From positions 1 through 38,376 of the forward strand of contig NZ_JBEZFP010000091.1 in assembly GCF_040649515.1 (NCBI RefSeq): 38,376 bases of DNA. The letters run 5' to 3'. This document shows, piece by piece, positions 15,232 through 23,329 of this stretch; position 1 is the stretch's first letter, and each line of letters begins with the position of its first letter. Origin of the DNA: Yinghuangia elevatio (GTDB lineage Bacteria > Actinomycetota > Actinomycetes > Streptomycetales > Streptomycetaceae). The translations under genes were made by a program, and so were the position numbers. Below the pieces are notes generated by a model. The model was not told the origin of the DNA. It did no database searches and was given only the letters and a program-made list of their open reading frames with translations.

Positions 15232-16557
15232 ATGAGAGCGCACGCGGCCGCCACCGGGGCCGCAGACGACGCCGCAAACGATATTGCCAAGGACGGGTCC
15301 ACGGACGCCGCCGAAGCCGCCGAGGCCATCGGCGTCCGGGGGTCCGGCGAGAGTGCCAGGCCGCGGGCCGACCCGACCGTGTGGCGGCGGATGCGGCTCT
15401 GGGGCATCGCACACGCCGTGGACGACCTCTACCAAGGGCTCGTGCCCGCGAGCGTGCCGTACTTCGTCCTCGAACGCGACTACAGCTACGTCGCCGCCTC
15501 GGGGCTGACGCTGGCGGCGACCCTGGGCAGTTCCATCCCGCAGCCTTTCCTCGGTGTCGTCGTCGACCGCTACCGCGCGGGCTGGATGGCCGCCGCCGGT
15601 GTCGGGCTCGCGGGCCTCGGGCTCGGCTTCTCCGGACTGATGCAGCCGTACTGGGCGGTGTGGGCGCTGATCCTGCTGTCCGGCCTGGGCGTTGCCATGT
15701 TCCACCCGGCGGCGGGCAAGGCGGCCCGCGAACAGGCCGGTGAAAGCACCGCCGCGATGAGCGTGTTCGCGGCCGGGGGCAGCGTCGGATTCTTCATGGC
15801 GCCGGTGCTCGCCACGCCCGCGCTCGTCGCGTGGGGCGTCGGCTCGACGGCGCTGTTCATCCCGCCCGCGGTGCTCGTCGCGTACGTCCTGCACCGCAAC
15901 CGGCACCGCCAACGTGCCCTCGCCGCCGCGGCGTCCAAGTCGCGTACCGGCGAGGACCGCTGGGCGCCGTTCCTGGTCCTGACCGGCATCGAAGTCGTCC
16001 GCTCGGTCACGTTCTTCGGGGTCAGCACCTTCATCGGGCTGTACTGGATCCGGTACTTGGACGCCTCGGACGTGCTCGGCGGCGTCGCCCTGGCGTTCTT
16101 CCTCGGCGGAGGCGTGCTGGGCACGTTGGCCGGCGGACGGATCGCGGACCGCATCGGGCTCGTGCGTACCGTGCAACTCGGCGGTGTGCTGGTGATCCCG
16201 ATGCTGGTCGGCCTGCGCGCGACGCCCGGACCGTACGTGCCGCTGCTCTTTGCGCTGCTCACCGGAGTCGCGCTCAACATCCCGTTCGCCGTGCTGGTCA
16301 AGCTCGGTCAGGACTACCTGCCGACCCGTCCCGGTACCGCGGCAGGGGTCACGCTGGGGCTCGCGGTGAGCGTCGGCGGCCTGATCTCCCCGGTGTTCGG
16401 GTTCGCCGCCGACGCGAGCGGGCCGCAGGCGGTGTTCCTGATTCTGTGCTTCGTACCGATCGTCACGCTTGCTCTGGGTAAGTTCCTGAGCGAACCCGGC
16501 ACACCGCCGGCAGGCGCCGACGAAGGCACGAACAACCAGCGCACGAGAGTGAGTTGA
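15232..16557 (+). CDS. Fosmidomycin-resistance-like MFS exporter
   Basis: 441 aa. Residues 1-55 are a charged, Ala/Asp-rich cytoplasmic tail; about twelve membrane segments follow. The sequence pattern WGIAHAVDDLYQGLVPASVP, VVDRYRAGW, GVAMFHPAAGKAARE and SVFAAGGSVGFFMAPVLA matches the Fsr (fosmidomycin resistance) branch of the major facilitator superfamily; the HPAAGKAAR stretch after segment 4 is typical. A second-half motif GGRIADRIGLVRTVQ also fits MFS. It probably pumps out a small hydrophilic or amphiphilic compound by proton antiport. AGAAGGGA about 9-10 nt upstream sets the start. The divergent AraC gene is its likely regulator. The substrate need not be fosmidomycin. Confidence 0.85.
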   Translation: MRAHAAATGAADDAANDIAKDGSTDAAEAAEAIGVRGSGESARPRADPTVWRRMRLWGIAHAVDDLYQGLVPASVPYFVLERDYSYVAASGLTLAATLGSSIPQPFLGVVVDRYRAGWMAAAGVGLAGLGLGFSGLMQPYWAVWALILLSGLGVAMFHPAAGKAAREQAGESTAAMSVFAAGGSVGFFMAPVLATPALVAWGVGSTALFIPPAVLVAYVLHRNRHRQRALAAAASKSRTGEDRWAPFLVLTGIEVVRSVTFFGVSTFIGLYWIRYLDASDVLGGVALAFFLGGGVLGTLAGGRIADRIGLVRTVQLGGVLVIPMLVGLRATPGPYVPLLFALLTGVALNIPFAVLVKLGQDYLPTRPGTAAGVTLGLAVSVGGLISPVFGFAADASGPQAVFLILCFVPIVTLALGKFLSEPGTPPAGADEGTNNQRTRVS

Positions 16558-16604
16558 CGAACAGCAACGAAACGCGGCAACGAATCACGACACGAACGAC
16601 GAAG

Positions 16605-16640
16605 CGCGGCGCCGCCGACAACGCGTCCGGCGGCGCCGCG
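16605..16640. terminator. Bidirectional terminator between MFS and amidase genes
   Basis: A perfect 13-bp stem (CGCGGCGCCGCCG with its complement; 16605-16617 with 16628-16640) around a 10-nt loop lies between two convergent stop codons (16557 and 16655). It can serve both transcripts. Confidence 0.75.
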
Positions 16641-16654
16641 TGCCCGTCCCGGCG

Positions 16655-18136
16655 TCAGCCGATCGGCGGCCTCCGGTCGAACCACGGCCGTGCCTCTTCG
16701 AGTTGCGTCGCCAGCGAGAGCAGGAGCCCTTCGGTCCCCAAGCCGCCGACGAACTGCACACCGAGCGGCAGACCGCCCTTCGTCCAGTACGTCGGCACCG
16801 ACATTGCCGGACGCCCGGTGATGTTCGCCAACTGCGTGTACGGCGTCCACCGCAGGTTCTCGTCCGCGACCCGGTCGACCAGGTCGGTCTTCGCCAGCAG
16901 CCCCGCACCGCGCACCGCGAGGAGCAGGCGGCTCGCCGCCGCCATCCACGCCGGTGTCGCCAACTGCCCCACCCGCGCGGGCGGATGCGCCAGCGTGGGG
17001 GTCAGCAGCAGGTCGTACGTCTCGTGGAACACCGCGAGTCGGTGGCTGTGCTCGTTCCAGCGGTTGTGCGACGCGATGTACGTCGGCGCGTTCGTCGCAC
17101 GCCCGACCGCGGCCATGATCCGCGTGTCCAGCTCGAACTGGTCCTCGCCGCAACCCGTCGCCTGCCGCACGTGGTCGACCTCGGCGGCCATCGACGCGAA
17201 CCACATCGTCAGGAAGTCCCGGGCCAGTTGGCGTTCGTCGACGCCGGTGGTCGCCTCCTCGACCTCGTGGCCGAGTTCGCGCAGCAGTGCGACCGCGTCC
17301 TCGACGGCCGCGACCGCCTCGGGGGAGACGTCGGTGCCGATCGGCGACACCGTGGCGTACCCGATGCGCAGGCGCCCGGGTTCGCGCCGGGCGAGTTCGA
17401 GGTACGGGCCGTCCGACGCGCCGGGCATGTACGGCCCCGCCGGGTCGTGGCCGGCGATGACGTCGAGCATGAGCGCCGAGTCGCGCACGCTCCGGGTCAG
17501 TACGCCGTGCACCGCGGCGCCGTGCAGGACCTCCGCGTACGACGGGCCGCTGGGCACCAGGCCGCGGCTCGGCTTGAGGCCGAACAGGCCGCAGCACGCG
17601 GCGGGGATGCGGATCGAGCCGCCGCCGTCGTTGCCGCCCGCCGCGGGGACGATCCCGGCGGCCACCGCGGCCGCCGAGCCGCCGCTCGAACCGCCGGGCG
17701 TGTGCGCGGTGTTCCACGGATTCCGGGTTGGGCCGTCGACCTGCGGCTCGGTGATGCCCTTGGCGCCGAACTCGGGAGTGTTGGTCTTGCCGAACACGAC
17801 GAGTCCGGCGTCCAGCCACCGCCGCACCACTTCGGCGTGCTGCGGCATCGGCTGCCTGGCCAGTGACCGCGAGCCGGAGCCGGTCGGCAGGCCGGCGTAG
17901 TCCTGCATCAGGTCCTTGATCAGGAACGGCACGCCCGCGAAGGCGCCGGACAGGGTGGACTTGGCGCGCTCCCGGGCGATGTCGTGCATCGGACGGACGA
18001 TCGCGTTGAGCCGCGGGTCGACTTCCTCGGCCCGCGAGATCGCGGTCTCCAGGAGTTCGGCGGGCTTCACTTCGCCGCTCGCCACCAGGCCGGCCAGGCC
18101 GATCGCGTCGTGCTTGCGGTACTCGTCGTACTCCAC
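16655..18136 (-). CDS. Amidase (amidase-signature family)
   Basis: 493 aa. Amidase-signature enzyme hydrolysing a C-N amide bond with a Ser-cisSer-Lys triad: Lys74 (PFLIKDL), the Ser pair 150/151 in TPGGSSGGSAAA, and nucleophile Ser174 in GGNDGGGSIRIPA. The C-terminal half has HTYDLLLTPTLAHPPA-like text (ETYDLLLTPTLAHPPA) and ends GVQFVGGLGTEGLLL. No signal peptide, so cytoplasmic. The GTG at 18136 is chosen over an upstream extension because GAGGAGGAG lies 5 nt before it. It is monocistronic. The promoter has TACGCT at 18192-18187 and a perfect palindrome just downstream of the predicted start, so it is probably repressed by a dimeric regulator. It is distinct from the second amidase at 23330. 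Confidence 0.9.
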   Translation of the reverse strand: MEYDEYRKHDAIGLAGLVASGEVKPAELLETAISRAEEVDPRLNAIVRPMHDIARERAKSTLSGAFAGVPFLIKDLMQDYAGLPTGSGSRSLARQPMPQHAEVVRRWLDAGLVVFGKTNTPEFGAKGITEPQVDGPTRNPWNTAHTPGGSSGGSAAAVAAGIVPAAGGNDGGGSIRIPAACCGLFGLKPSRGLVPSGPSYAEVLHGAAVHGVLTRSVRDSALMLDVIAGHDPAGPYMPGASDGPYLELARREPGRLRIGYATVSPIGTDVSPEAVAAVEDAVALLRELGHEVEEATTGVDERQLARDFLTMWFASMAAEVDHVRQATGCGEDQFELDTRIMAAVGRATNAPTYIASHNRWNEHSHRLAVFHETYDLLLTPTLAHPPARVGQLATPAWMAAASRLLLAVRGAGLLAKTDLVDRVADENLRWTPYTQLANITGRPAMSVPTYWTKGGLPLGVQFVGGLGTEGLLLSLATQLEEARPWFDRRPPIG

Positions 18137-18161
18137 CGCCGCTCCTCCTCGCCGAGGCGTT

Positions 18162-18177
18162 GCTACTCGCGAGTAGC
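18162..18177. promoter_or_regulatory. Perfect 16-bp palindrome, putative operator of the amidase gene
   Basis: GCTACTCGCGAGTAGC is perfectly self-complementary. It lies 25-40 nt upstream of the amidase GTG and about 10 nt downstream of a -10-like TACGCT (18192-18187 on the minus strand), that is, across the expected first transcribed bases. That position suits a repressor of the TetR, GntR or MarR type. I found no second copy in the window, so the regulator is unknown. Confidence 0.55.
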
Positions 18178-18289
18178 TCTCCGTCGAGCGTACCGGGCGC
18201 GAATCAAGGCGTGCCAGGGGAGCGCGCCGCGGCAATCCGCACATCTGTGACTACTGGTAACACACGCCGTCGTGCGGGACCGTGTGTGT

Positions 18290-18373
18290 ATGAGCGAGCG
18301 CAGCGAGCGACACAGCAGCGGGGCCTGCCGTACCGACGCGGCCGCCGACCGGCGTGCCGGGGCGGCGGCATGA
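18290..18373 (+). CDS. 27-codon upstream ORF (MSERSER leader) coupled to the next gene
   Basis: An ATG at 18290 opens a 27-codon frame, MSERSERHSSGACRTDAAAD and then RRAGAAA. Its TGA at 18371-18373 overlaps the ATG of the next gene as ATGA. The opening bases ATGAGCGAGCGCAGCGAGCG are a sequence that recurs at gene starts in many actinomycete genomes, and a variant opens the DppC gene here at 35267. It may be a translated leader that delivers ribosomes to the next start, or simply a copy of that recurrent element. Confidence 0.35.
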   Translation: MSERSERHSSGACRTDAAADRRAGAAA

Positions 18374-18774
18374 ACTCCCACAACCCGCCCGTCCCCGAGC
18401 GATTCGCCGGGGTGCTCGACTGGGTTCCGACGTACGGACACGCCTTGCGCAAGGTCGGGCTCGCTTTCGAGGTCGTGCGTATCGACGGGGATTACGGCGA
18501 CGCGGTCGCCGACCGCCTGTTCCTGGCGGCGGCAGTGCCGGGGCCGGTCGTGGAGAACCGCAGCCGCCGCCAGGCGCTGTACTTCTTCCTGGCACCGGGG
18601 GCGGGCGCCCCCTACCGGTGGCCGCCGGGCACGACGTACCTCGGGCGGCGCACGGGCGAGGCGTACGTCGGAGTCCCGGCCCTCGACGGCGAGACCTGGC
18701 CCCTGTCCTGGCGCTGGCCGCCGACCGTCGAACGCCCCTTCGTGGACGCCGCGTTGCTCCATGCGAGCCTGTGA
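18370..18774 (+). CDS. Hypothetical protein, weakly like actinomycete Prim-Pol-related small proteins
   Basis: 134 aa. The sequence reads VPERFAGVLDWVPTYGHALR, then FEVVRIDGDYGDAVADRL, RRQALYFFLAPGAGAPYRWP, TTYLGRRTGEAYVGVP and TWPLSWRWPPT. This order (a Val-rich strand, an R-x-x-x-Y-F-F strand with P-G, then Y-V-G-V-P and W-P-L-x-W) resembles short Streptomyces proteins annotated as N-terminal primase/polymerase-like, but the catalytic acidic motif of real primases is not seen. The start is the ATG at 18370, coupled to the leader ORF; no strong RBS is present. Divergent from the amidase. Function unknown. Confidence 0.55.
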   Translation: MNSHNPPVPERFAGVLDWVPTYGHALRKVGLAFEVVRIDGDYGDAVADRLFLAAAVPGPVVENRSRRQALYFFLAPGAGAPYRWPPGTTYLGRRTGEAYVGVPALDGETWPLSWRWPPTVERPFVDAALLHASL

Positions 18775-19001
18775 CCCGCATTCGCTCCGCACGGGCGGCG
18801 CGGGTTGCTCCGAATGGGGCAGGGGGCGGACATGGTGGGTGACGCGGCACCGCGGGCCGACTGGTGGTGGTCACAAGCGCAGAGCCGATCCGGTGTTCGT
18901 TCGTGTGTTCGATAGCGGTTTGCGTGGTTTCGCCGCCGTGTTCGAGACCGGCACAGGGGTTCCAACCTGGGGTGATCGCAGGCAGTAGTCGTTCGAGTGG
19001 C

Positions 19002-19014
19002 ACGGGTCACCCGT
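19002..19014. promoter_or_regulatory. 13-bp palindrome upstream of the thioester-reductase-like gene
   Basis: ACGGGT-C-ACCCGT is a perfect inverted repeat about 57 nt before the GTG at 19071. A -10-like TACGTT follows at 19021-19026. The placement over the promoter suggests an operator, but no partner copy or regulator gene is adjacent. The rest of the 18775-19070 gap shows nothing recognisable. Confidence 0.3.
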
Positions 19015-19070
19015 TCCGCCTACGTTTCGGGAAGGATGCCCCGCACCCCAGCGGTGGCCGGTGAAGCGAG

Positions 19071-20279
19071 GTGAACACCTTGTCCCGCCTGTCCGAGCCC
19101 CTGTGTCCGGTACGCGTGCCGGTGGTCGTACCCGCACCCGTACCCGCGTCGGCGGCACTCCCGTCCCCGACGCCCCCGCCCGATCTGGGCGCCCTTCCCG
19201 TTCCGACCGAGGAGCCCGCCGAGGACGGCGATCCTCCGTCCGACCCTCCGGTCGTCCTGCTGACCGGCGCCACCGGCGTGGTCGGCGAAGCCATCGCCCG
19301 CGCGCTGCGGGCCGACTTCTACGTGGTGGCCCTTCGTGGCCGCCGCGCCTCCTCGCACGCGCACGCCGAGGTCCCCGTCGACCTCGCGTCGCCGCGCCTC
19401 GGCCTCGACAGCGGCGCCTGGTCGGATCTGGCCGCACGTGCCGACGTCGTCGTGCACGCCGGCGGCCGCGCCTGCTTCGACGACAACGCCGACGATTTCC
19501 ACTGCGTCAACGTGTCGGGATCGCGCCGTGTCGCGGAACTCGCACACGACGCGGACGCGCCGCTGATCCATATATCCACCGCGTTCGTCGGCCACATCGA
19601 CCAGGCCCGCGAGGCCGCCGCGTTCCTGCCCGGGGACTGCGCGGCGCGCCCGCTGACGTACCTGGAGTCGAAGATCGCCGCCGAGCGCGCGGTCGCCGCG
19701 TCCGACGCACGCGCCTGCGTCGTGCGCCCGTCCGTGGTGATGGGGGACACCGGCACCGGCTGGACCCCCGAACCGCAGTCCGTGCACGGCCACATCAAAA
19801 TGCTGCTCTCCGGCGTCGCCACCTCGGCCTGCGGCCCGCACCAGCGGCTCGACATGATCCCGCGCGACGTGCTCGCGCGGGCGGTGGCGGCGCTCGCGAA
19901 CGTCGCCGTACGCGACCCCTCGCGCCTGCCCTCGCTCTACCACGCGTGTGCCGGCCAGGCCGCGCCGACCTGCGAGGAGTTCGCCCGGCAGGTCGCCGAA
20001 ACCGCGTGGCGTGCCGGACTGCGGCTCGCCGAGCCCGAGTTCCACGACCCGGCCAAGGCCTCGCTGGCGGACTACCCGGGGTGGCGAACGCTGCCGGGCC
20101 GGGTACGCGACGTCCTCGCGGTGCAGGCCGCGGGAAGCACGATCCTGGGCGCGGGCGAGGTCTTCGCCACCTCCCTCGGCGCCCCCGAACTCCCTGGCGG
20201 GCCTGCCGCTTTGACGGCGGATCAGGTACTGCGCAACGTCGAGTCCGACGTCCGGTTCGTGATGTCGGCCCGCGGCTGA
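19071..20279 (+). CDS. Extended SDR, thioester-reductase/fatty acyl-CoA reductase-like
   Basis: 402 aa from a GTG. Residues 61-72 carry VVLLTGATGVVG, the NAD(P) glycine motif of extended SDRs; VVHAGG (127-132) is a variant of the fourth-strand motif; S169-T170 and Y197-x3-K201 (TYLESK) are the catalytic residues. The layout fits the NAD-binding-4 group (thioester reductases, fatty acyl-CoA reductases, male-sterility proteins), which reduce an acyl thioester or modify a sugar or terpenoid. No carrier or adenylation domain is attached. The first 60 residues are Pro/Ala/Val-rich and unlike the family, so the true start might lie further in, but no start codon with an RBS is apparent. It is ended by the hairpin at 20303-20335. 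Confidence 0.7.
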   Translation: MNTLSRLSEPLCPVRVPVVVPAPVPASAALPSPTPPPDLGALPVPTEEPAEDGDPPSDPPVVLLTGATGVVGEAIARALRADFYVVALRGRRASSHAHAEVPVDLASPRLGLDSGAWSDLAARADVVVHAGGRACFDDNADDFHCVNVSGSRRVAELAHDADAPLIHISTAFVGHIDQAREAAAFLPGDCAARPLTYLESKIAAERAVAASDARACVVRPSVVMGDTGTGWTPEPQSVHGHIKMLLSGVATSACGPHQRLDMIPRDVLARAVAALANVAVRDPSRLPSLYHACAGQAAPTCEEFARQVAETAWRAGLRLAEPEFHDPAKASLADYPGWRTLPGRVRDVLAVQAAGSTILGAGEVFATSLGAPELPGGPAALTADQVLRNVESDVRFVMSARG

Positions 20280-20302
20280 GGCCTCGGCCGGCATCCCCGA
20301 AG

Positions 20303-20335
20303 GGGGCACCCGCCGAATTGCCGGACGGGTGCCCC
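20303..20335 (+). terminator. Terminator after the thioester-reductase-like gene
   Basis: GGGGCACCCG (20303-20312) pairs with CGGGTGCCCC (20326-20335) around a 13-nt loop, 24 nt after the stop. Confidence 0.75.
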
Positions 20336-20494
20336 AAGCGGGAGGCGGGGGAGCAGGTCGGGGGCTCGGGAAGCGGCGCGGTGGCCGTCGGCGCGTCACG
20401 AGCGCGCAAGGACGAAACGCGCGCTCTATGCGGAGATAGCACAAAAGCAGCGGTAGCATCGGGCACTTCGGATTCCTGCCGAGGGGAGTGCCTG

Positions 20495-21097
20495 ATGCGC
20501 GCGCTTGCCGGCGTGGCCGTTGCCTGCGTACTTGTCTTGTCCGCATGCGGAGAAGACGACAGCGGCGACAAGTCCACGTCGCCGCCGTCGTCGAGCGGGG
20601 TTTCGGCACCCGCGACTGCCTCGTCCGTACCGACAACAGCCCAGTCCTCGTCCGCACCGTCGCCGTCCGACTCCGCGGCCACCCAGCCGTCCGCGACATC
20701 CGCGAAGCCCTCGTCCGCGCCTGCGTCGTCGGCCCCTCCATCGGGGCCGGTCGCGGCGCCGAAGTCCAAGGAGGGGGCGATCCAGCGGTACGAGGACTAC
20801 CTCCACGCGGTCGGCCGCGAGGACATCGACGTGATGTGCGAGATTGCGGGGCCTGCGATGAAGGGCTACGACGGTCCCTGCCGCGAGGGCTTCACGATCA
20901 TGCTGCAGATGTTCCCGGCCGCGCAGAAGGCGGCGCTGCGGACCGCGACCGTGGACGGGACGAAGGTCGTGGTGGTCAACCCGGCCAAGGTCGAGATGCC
21001 CGCCACGGCGGTCAAGGGCGGTGCCAGGTTCACCGAGAACGATCTCGGCGATCACACGCTGGAATACACCGGCGGCAATTGGTTCATCACCGACTGA
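20495..21097 (+). CDS. Secreted lipoprotein, unknown function
   Basis: 200 aa. A lipoprotein signal is clear: MRALAGVAVACVLVLSAC, with lipobox L-S-A-C and lipidated Cys18. Residues 20-90 are a Ser/Pro/Ala/Thr linker with many SAPS- and SSAP-type repeats, probably spanning the cell wall and possibly glycosylated. Residues about 95-200 form a small globular domain: Y-E-D-Y-L-H-A-V-G-R-E-D-I-D-V-M-C, an A-M-K-G-Y stretch, two more Cys that could form a disulfide with the first (C-E-I and C-R-E), and a beta-strand end LGDHTLEYTGGNWFITD. This resembles SnoaL/DUF4878-like extracytoplasmic domains. GGGGAG precedes the ATG and a hairpin follows. Confidence 0.75.
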   Translation: MRALAGVAVACVLVLSACGEDDSGDKSTSPPSSSGVSAPATASSVPTTAQSSSAPSPSDSAATQPSATSAKPSSAPASSAPPSGPVAAPKSKEGAIQRYEDYLHAVGREDIDVMCEIAGPAMKGYDGPCREGFTIMLQMFPAAQKAALRTATVDGTKVVVVNPAKVEMPATAVKGGARFTENDLGDHTLEYTGGNWFITD

Positions 21098-21116
21098 CGT
21101 ACGGCTGGACGCACAT

Positions 21117-21149
21117 TGCGGCGCGGGTCCCCATGGGGCCCGCGCCGCA
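21117..21149 (+). terminator. Terminator after the lipoprotein gene
   Basis: TGCGGCGCGGG (21117-21127) pairs with CCCGCGCCGCA (21139-21149); the stem continues as CCCC/GGGG past one bulged T. It lies 19 nt after the stop. Confidence 0.75.
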
Positions 21150-21499
21150 GTGCTGTGCGCCACCGATTGCCCGTGCCCCGAGCGCGACACGGTGTGAACT
21201 GGTCGGAGTAGACCGTTGGTTGGGCGATGGCGACGCCTGCCGTGGGGCGATGGCGGCTGCGCCCCCAAGGTTTGGCGTGCCTCGGGCGCCAAGTCGGCTG
21301 TCGGCCGAGGAGCCGACGCACGTCGGGTGTCCCGGGGCGTACGAGGTGGCGGGTTTTCGGCGCGGCCCGCGGGGCTCACGCCGAAACCGTCGGTAGTTCG
21401 GGATCGGCTGCGGCGGTCGGGGTTTGTGGGGCGCCGGGCGGTTGCGCCGGGTGGAGGGGGTTGACGGTCTTGTTCACGGGGTGGAAGCCTGGGAGATGA

Positions 21500-21521
21500 A
21501 ACAACGTTATATGACGTTCGT
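21500..21521. promoter_or_regulatory. Operator-like hyphenated inverted repeat shared with the TetR/CocE intergenic region
   Basis: Left half AACAACGT, core TATATG, right half ACGTTCGT; six of eight arm positions are self-complementary. It matches the element at 32516-32537 at 15 of 22 positions, including an identical GTTATAT centre, and the likeness runs on downstream (CGTTTATCTC here, TGTTTTTCTC there, one gap). Both lie 90-95 nt before a start codon. The AT-rich core stands out sharply from the GC-rich surroundings. It is probably a TetR-type operator overlapping a -10 region. Confidence 0.55.
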
Positions 21522-21611
21522 TTATCTCGGTGTGCCGCCGCCCGCGGGCCCTGGGCGGCGTGCGCGCCGGGCACCTCCCTTCTTCCCGCCTTCTCGCAAG
21601 GAGCATCGGCT

Positions 21612-23270
21612 ATGGCCGCAAGAAGACGCGTGCTTGTCGCGTGTGTGAGTGCGTGCATGAGCGCGGGCCTGGTCGCCACGGCGGCCTGCTCGCCGGGCTC
21701 CGGATCCGGGGCACCGAACGCCGCCCCCGCGGACCTGAGCGCCACCACGCCGCCCGGCACCGAGCCCGTGGACCGCGTCACCTGGGCCCTGCCGTACGGC
21801 GAGCCCACCACCCTCGACCCGGCCAAGGTCGGCGACTACTCGCCGCAGACGGTCGAGGCCAACCTGTGCGACACACTGCTACGCATGAACGCCGACCTCT
21901 CGTTGGCTCCCGGCCTCGCCGAGAAGGCCGCGTGGACGGACGACCGCACTCTGGTCCTCGACCTGCGGCCCGGTGTGGCGTTCTGGGACGGCTCCCCGAT
22001 GCGGCCCGAGGACGTGGTCCACAGCCTCCGGCGCCAGACCGACCCGCAGACCCAGGGCCTCTACGGCAGCTACCTGGCCGGCGTGACCGGCATCGACATC
22101 ACCGGGCCGAACCAGGTGACGCTGCGGACCAAGGCGTACGACCAGGGCCTCCGCAAGGCGCTGGCCACCTCGTTCGGCGCGGTCGGCCAGGAGGCGTATG
22201 CCCGCAAGGTCGGAGCCGGCTACGGCACGCCCACCGGCGGCCTCATGTGCACCGGCCCCTACAAGCTCGCCTCGTGGAAGTCCGGCGACAGCATCACTCT
22301 CGAACGCAACGACGCGTACTGGGACCCGCAGCTCAAGCCGAAGGCGGCGCAGGTCGTCTTCCGCTTCATCACCAACAGCAACACGCTGACCAGTGCGCTG
22401 CTCTCCGGCGAGGTGGACGGGACGTACGAACTCCCGCCCACCAGTGCCACCGCGCTCGCGAAGGCCAAGAACGGCACCACCTACCTCGGGCCGTCGACGC
22501 AGAACGTGCTGCTGGTGCCGGGCCATGCCGACAGCCCCGCGGCCGACCGCAGGCTGCTCGACGCGCTGTCCCTCGCGGTGGACCGGGACGCGCTGGTCAA
22601 GAACGTGTTCGGCGGGGCCGCGAACCCGCTCAAGTCCCTTGCTCCGCCGCTCACTTGGGCCGGGGATCCGGCCGCCGCCCGGCTGGACGCGGCCTATGCG
22701 GCGCTGCCGTCCGCCCCGCCGCCGGACGTGGCGGCGGCGAAGCGGCTTGTCGCCGAGGTCGGCGCGCCGTCACGCCCGCTCGTGGCGGCCATCCCGGCCG
22801 GCGACCAGAAGGGCCTGCAGATCCTGACGTTCTTCCAGGCGGCGGCTAAGGCGGTCGGGGTCGGCATCGAGATCCGCCAGCTCCAACCGACGGAGATGTC
22901 CTCGCTGTTCTACGACCCGTCGATCCGCCAGGGCATCGACCTCGTCCTCACCTTCGGCTACGTCGGTATGCCGGACGCCGCTTCGTACGTGGGGGAGATG
23001 GTGAACCCCGGCGGCCTGTTCAACTGGACGAACTACAACAACCCGGAAGTCACCCGGTTGCTCGGGGAGGCGCGTGCCGCCTCTGATCCCGATGTGTCGG
23101 CCAAGGCGTACGCCGAGGCCCAGGCCCTGTTCACCCCGACCGTGCCGGTCGTCTTTCTGGCCGCCCCGCACGAACGCATGTTCATGAACAAGCGCATCAG
23201 TGGCGCACCCGCGTCGTTCGGATACATGGGCATGCCCTGGGCCGCCTACCTCGGTGGGACGCCCCGATGA
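21612..23270 (+). CDS. ABC transporter family-5 substrate-binding lipoprotein (oligopeptide/dipeptide type)
   Basis: 552 aa. A Sec lipoprotein signal (MAARRRVLVACVSACMSAG) ends at T-A-A-C with Cys26 as the lipid anchor. The mature protein has the family-5 (DppA/OppA) layout: YGEPTTLDPAKVGDYSPQTV, NLCDTLLRMN, WTDDRTLVLDLRPGVAFWDG, then RPEDVVHSLRRQTDP, GTGPYKLASWKSGD-like text (CTGPYKLASW), LERNDAYWDP, and a C-terminal lobe ending MNKRISGAPASFGYMGMPWA. It would sit outside the membrane and hand a peptide-like or amide ligand to a permease. None is encoded next to it; the nearest is the Dpp operon at 34320, which lacks a binding protein and carries a related upstream element. AAGGAG sets the start. 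Confidence 0.9.
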   Translation: MAARRRVLVACVSACMSAGLVATAACSPGSGSGAPNAAPADLSATTPPGTEPVDRVTWALPYGEPTTLDPAKVGDYSPQTVEANLCDTLLRMNADLSLAPGLAEKAAWTDDRTLVLDLRPGVAFWDGSPMRPEDVVHSLRRQTDPQTQGLYGSYLAGVTGIDITGPNQVTLRTKAYDQGLRKALATSFGAVGQEAYARKVGAGYGTPTGGLMCTGPYKLASWKSGDSITLERNDAYWDPQLKPKAAQVVFRFITNSNTLTSALLSGEVDGTYELPPTSATALAKAKNGTTYLGPSTQNVLLVPGHADSPAADRRLLDALSLAVDRDALVKNVFGGAANPLKSLAPPLTWAGDPAAARLDAAYAALPSAPPPDVAAAKRLVAEVGAPSRPLVAAIPAGDQKGLQILTFFQAAAKAVGVGIEIRQLQPTEMSSLFYDPSIRQGIDLVLTFGYVGMPDAASYVGEMVNPGGLFNWTNYNNPEVTRLLGEARAASDPDVSAKAYAEAQALFTPTVPVVFLAAPHERMFMNKRISGAPASFGYMGMPWAAYLGGTPR

Positions 23271-23329
23271 CCCCCGACGCGACGAGCGAACGCACCACGC
23301 CCTCACCACGCACACCTCACGGAGCACCG

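Larger units (their letters stand above)
21098..21611. other. Long gap upstream of the binding-protein gene
   Basis: 514 nt. It opens with the lipoprotein terminator. From about 21150 to 21450 I find no frame with proper codon bias and no recognisable protein or RNA gene. TTGACG at 21461-21466 could be a -35 box, with AAGCCT 18 nt later. The AT-rich inverted repeat at 21500-21521 follows, and then a leader of about 90 nt that can fold GCCGCCC against GGGCGGC near 21540-21560. Confidence 0.5.

Noticed and set aside
18183..18215. A sigma-54 promoter (TGGCAC then TTG) upstream of the amidase
   Set aside because: The spacing between the two elements is 3 nt instead of 5, and actinomycetes of this kind are not known to use sigma-54.
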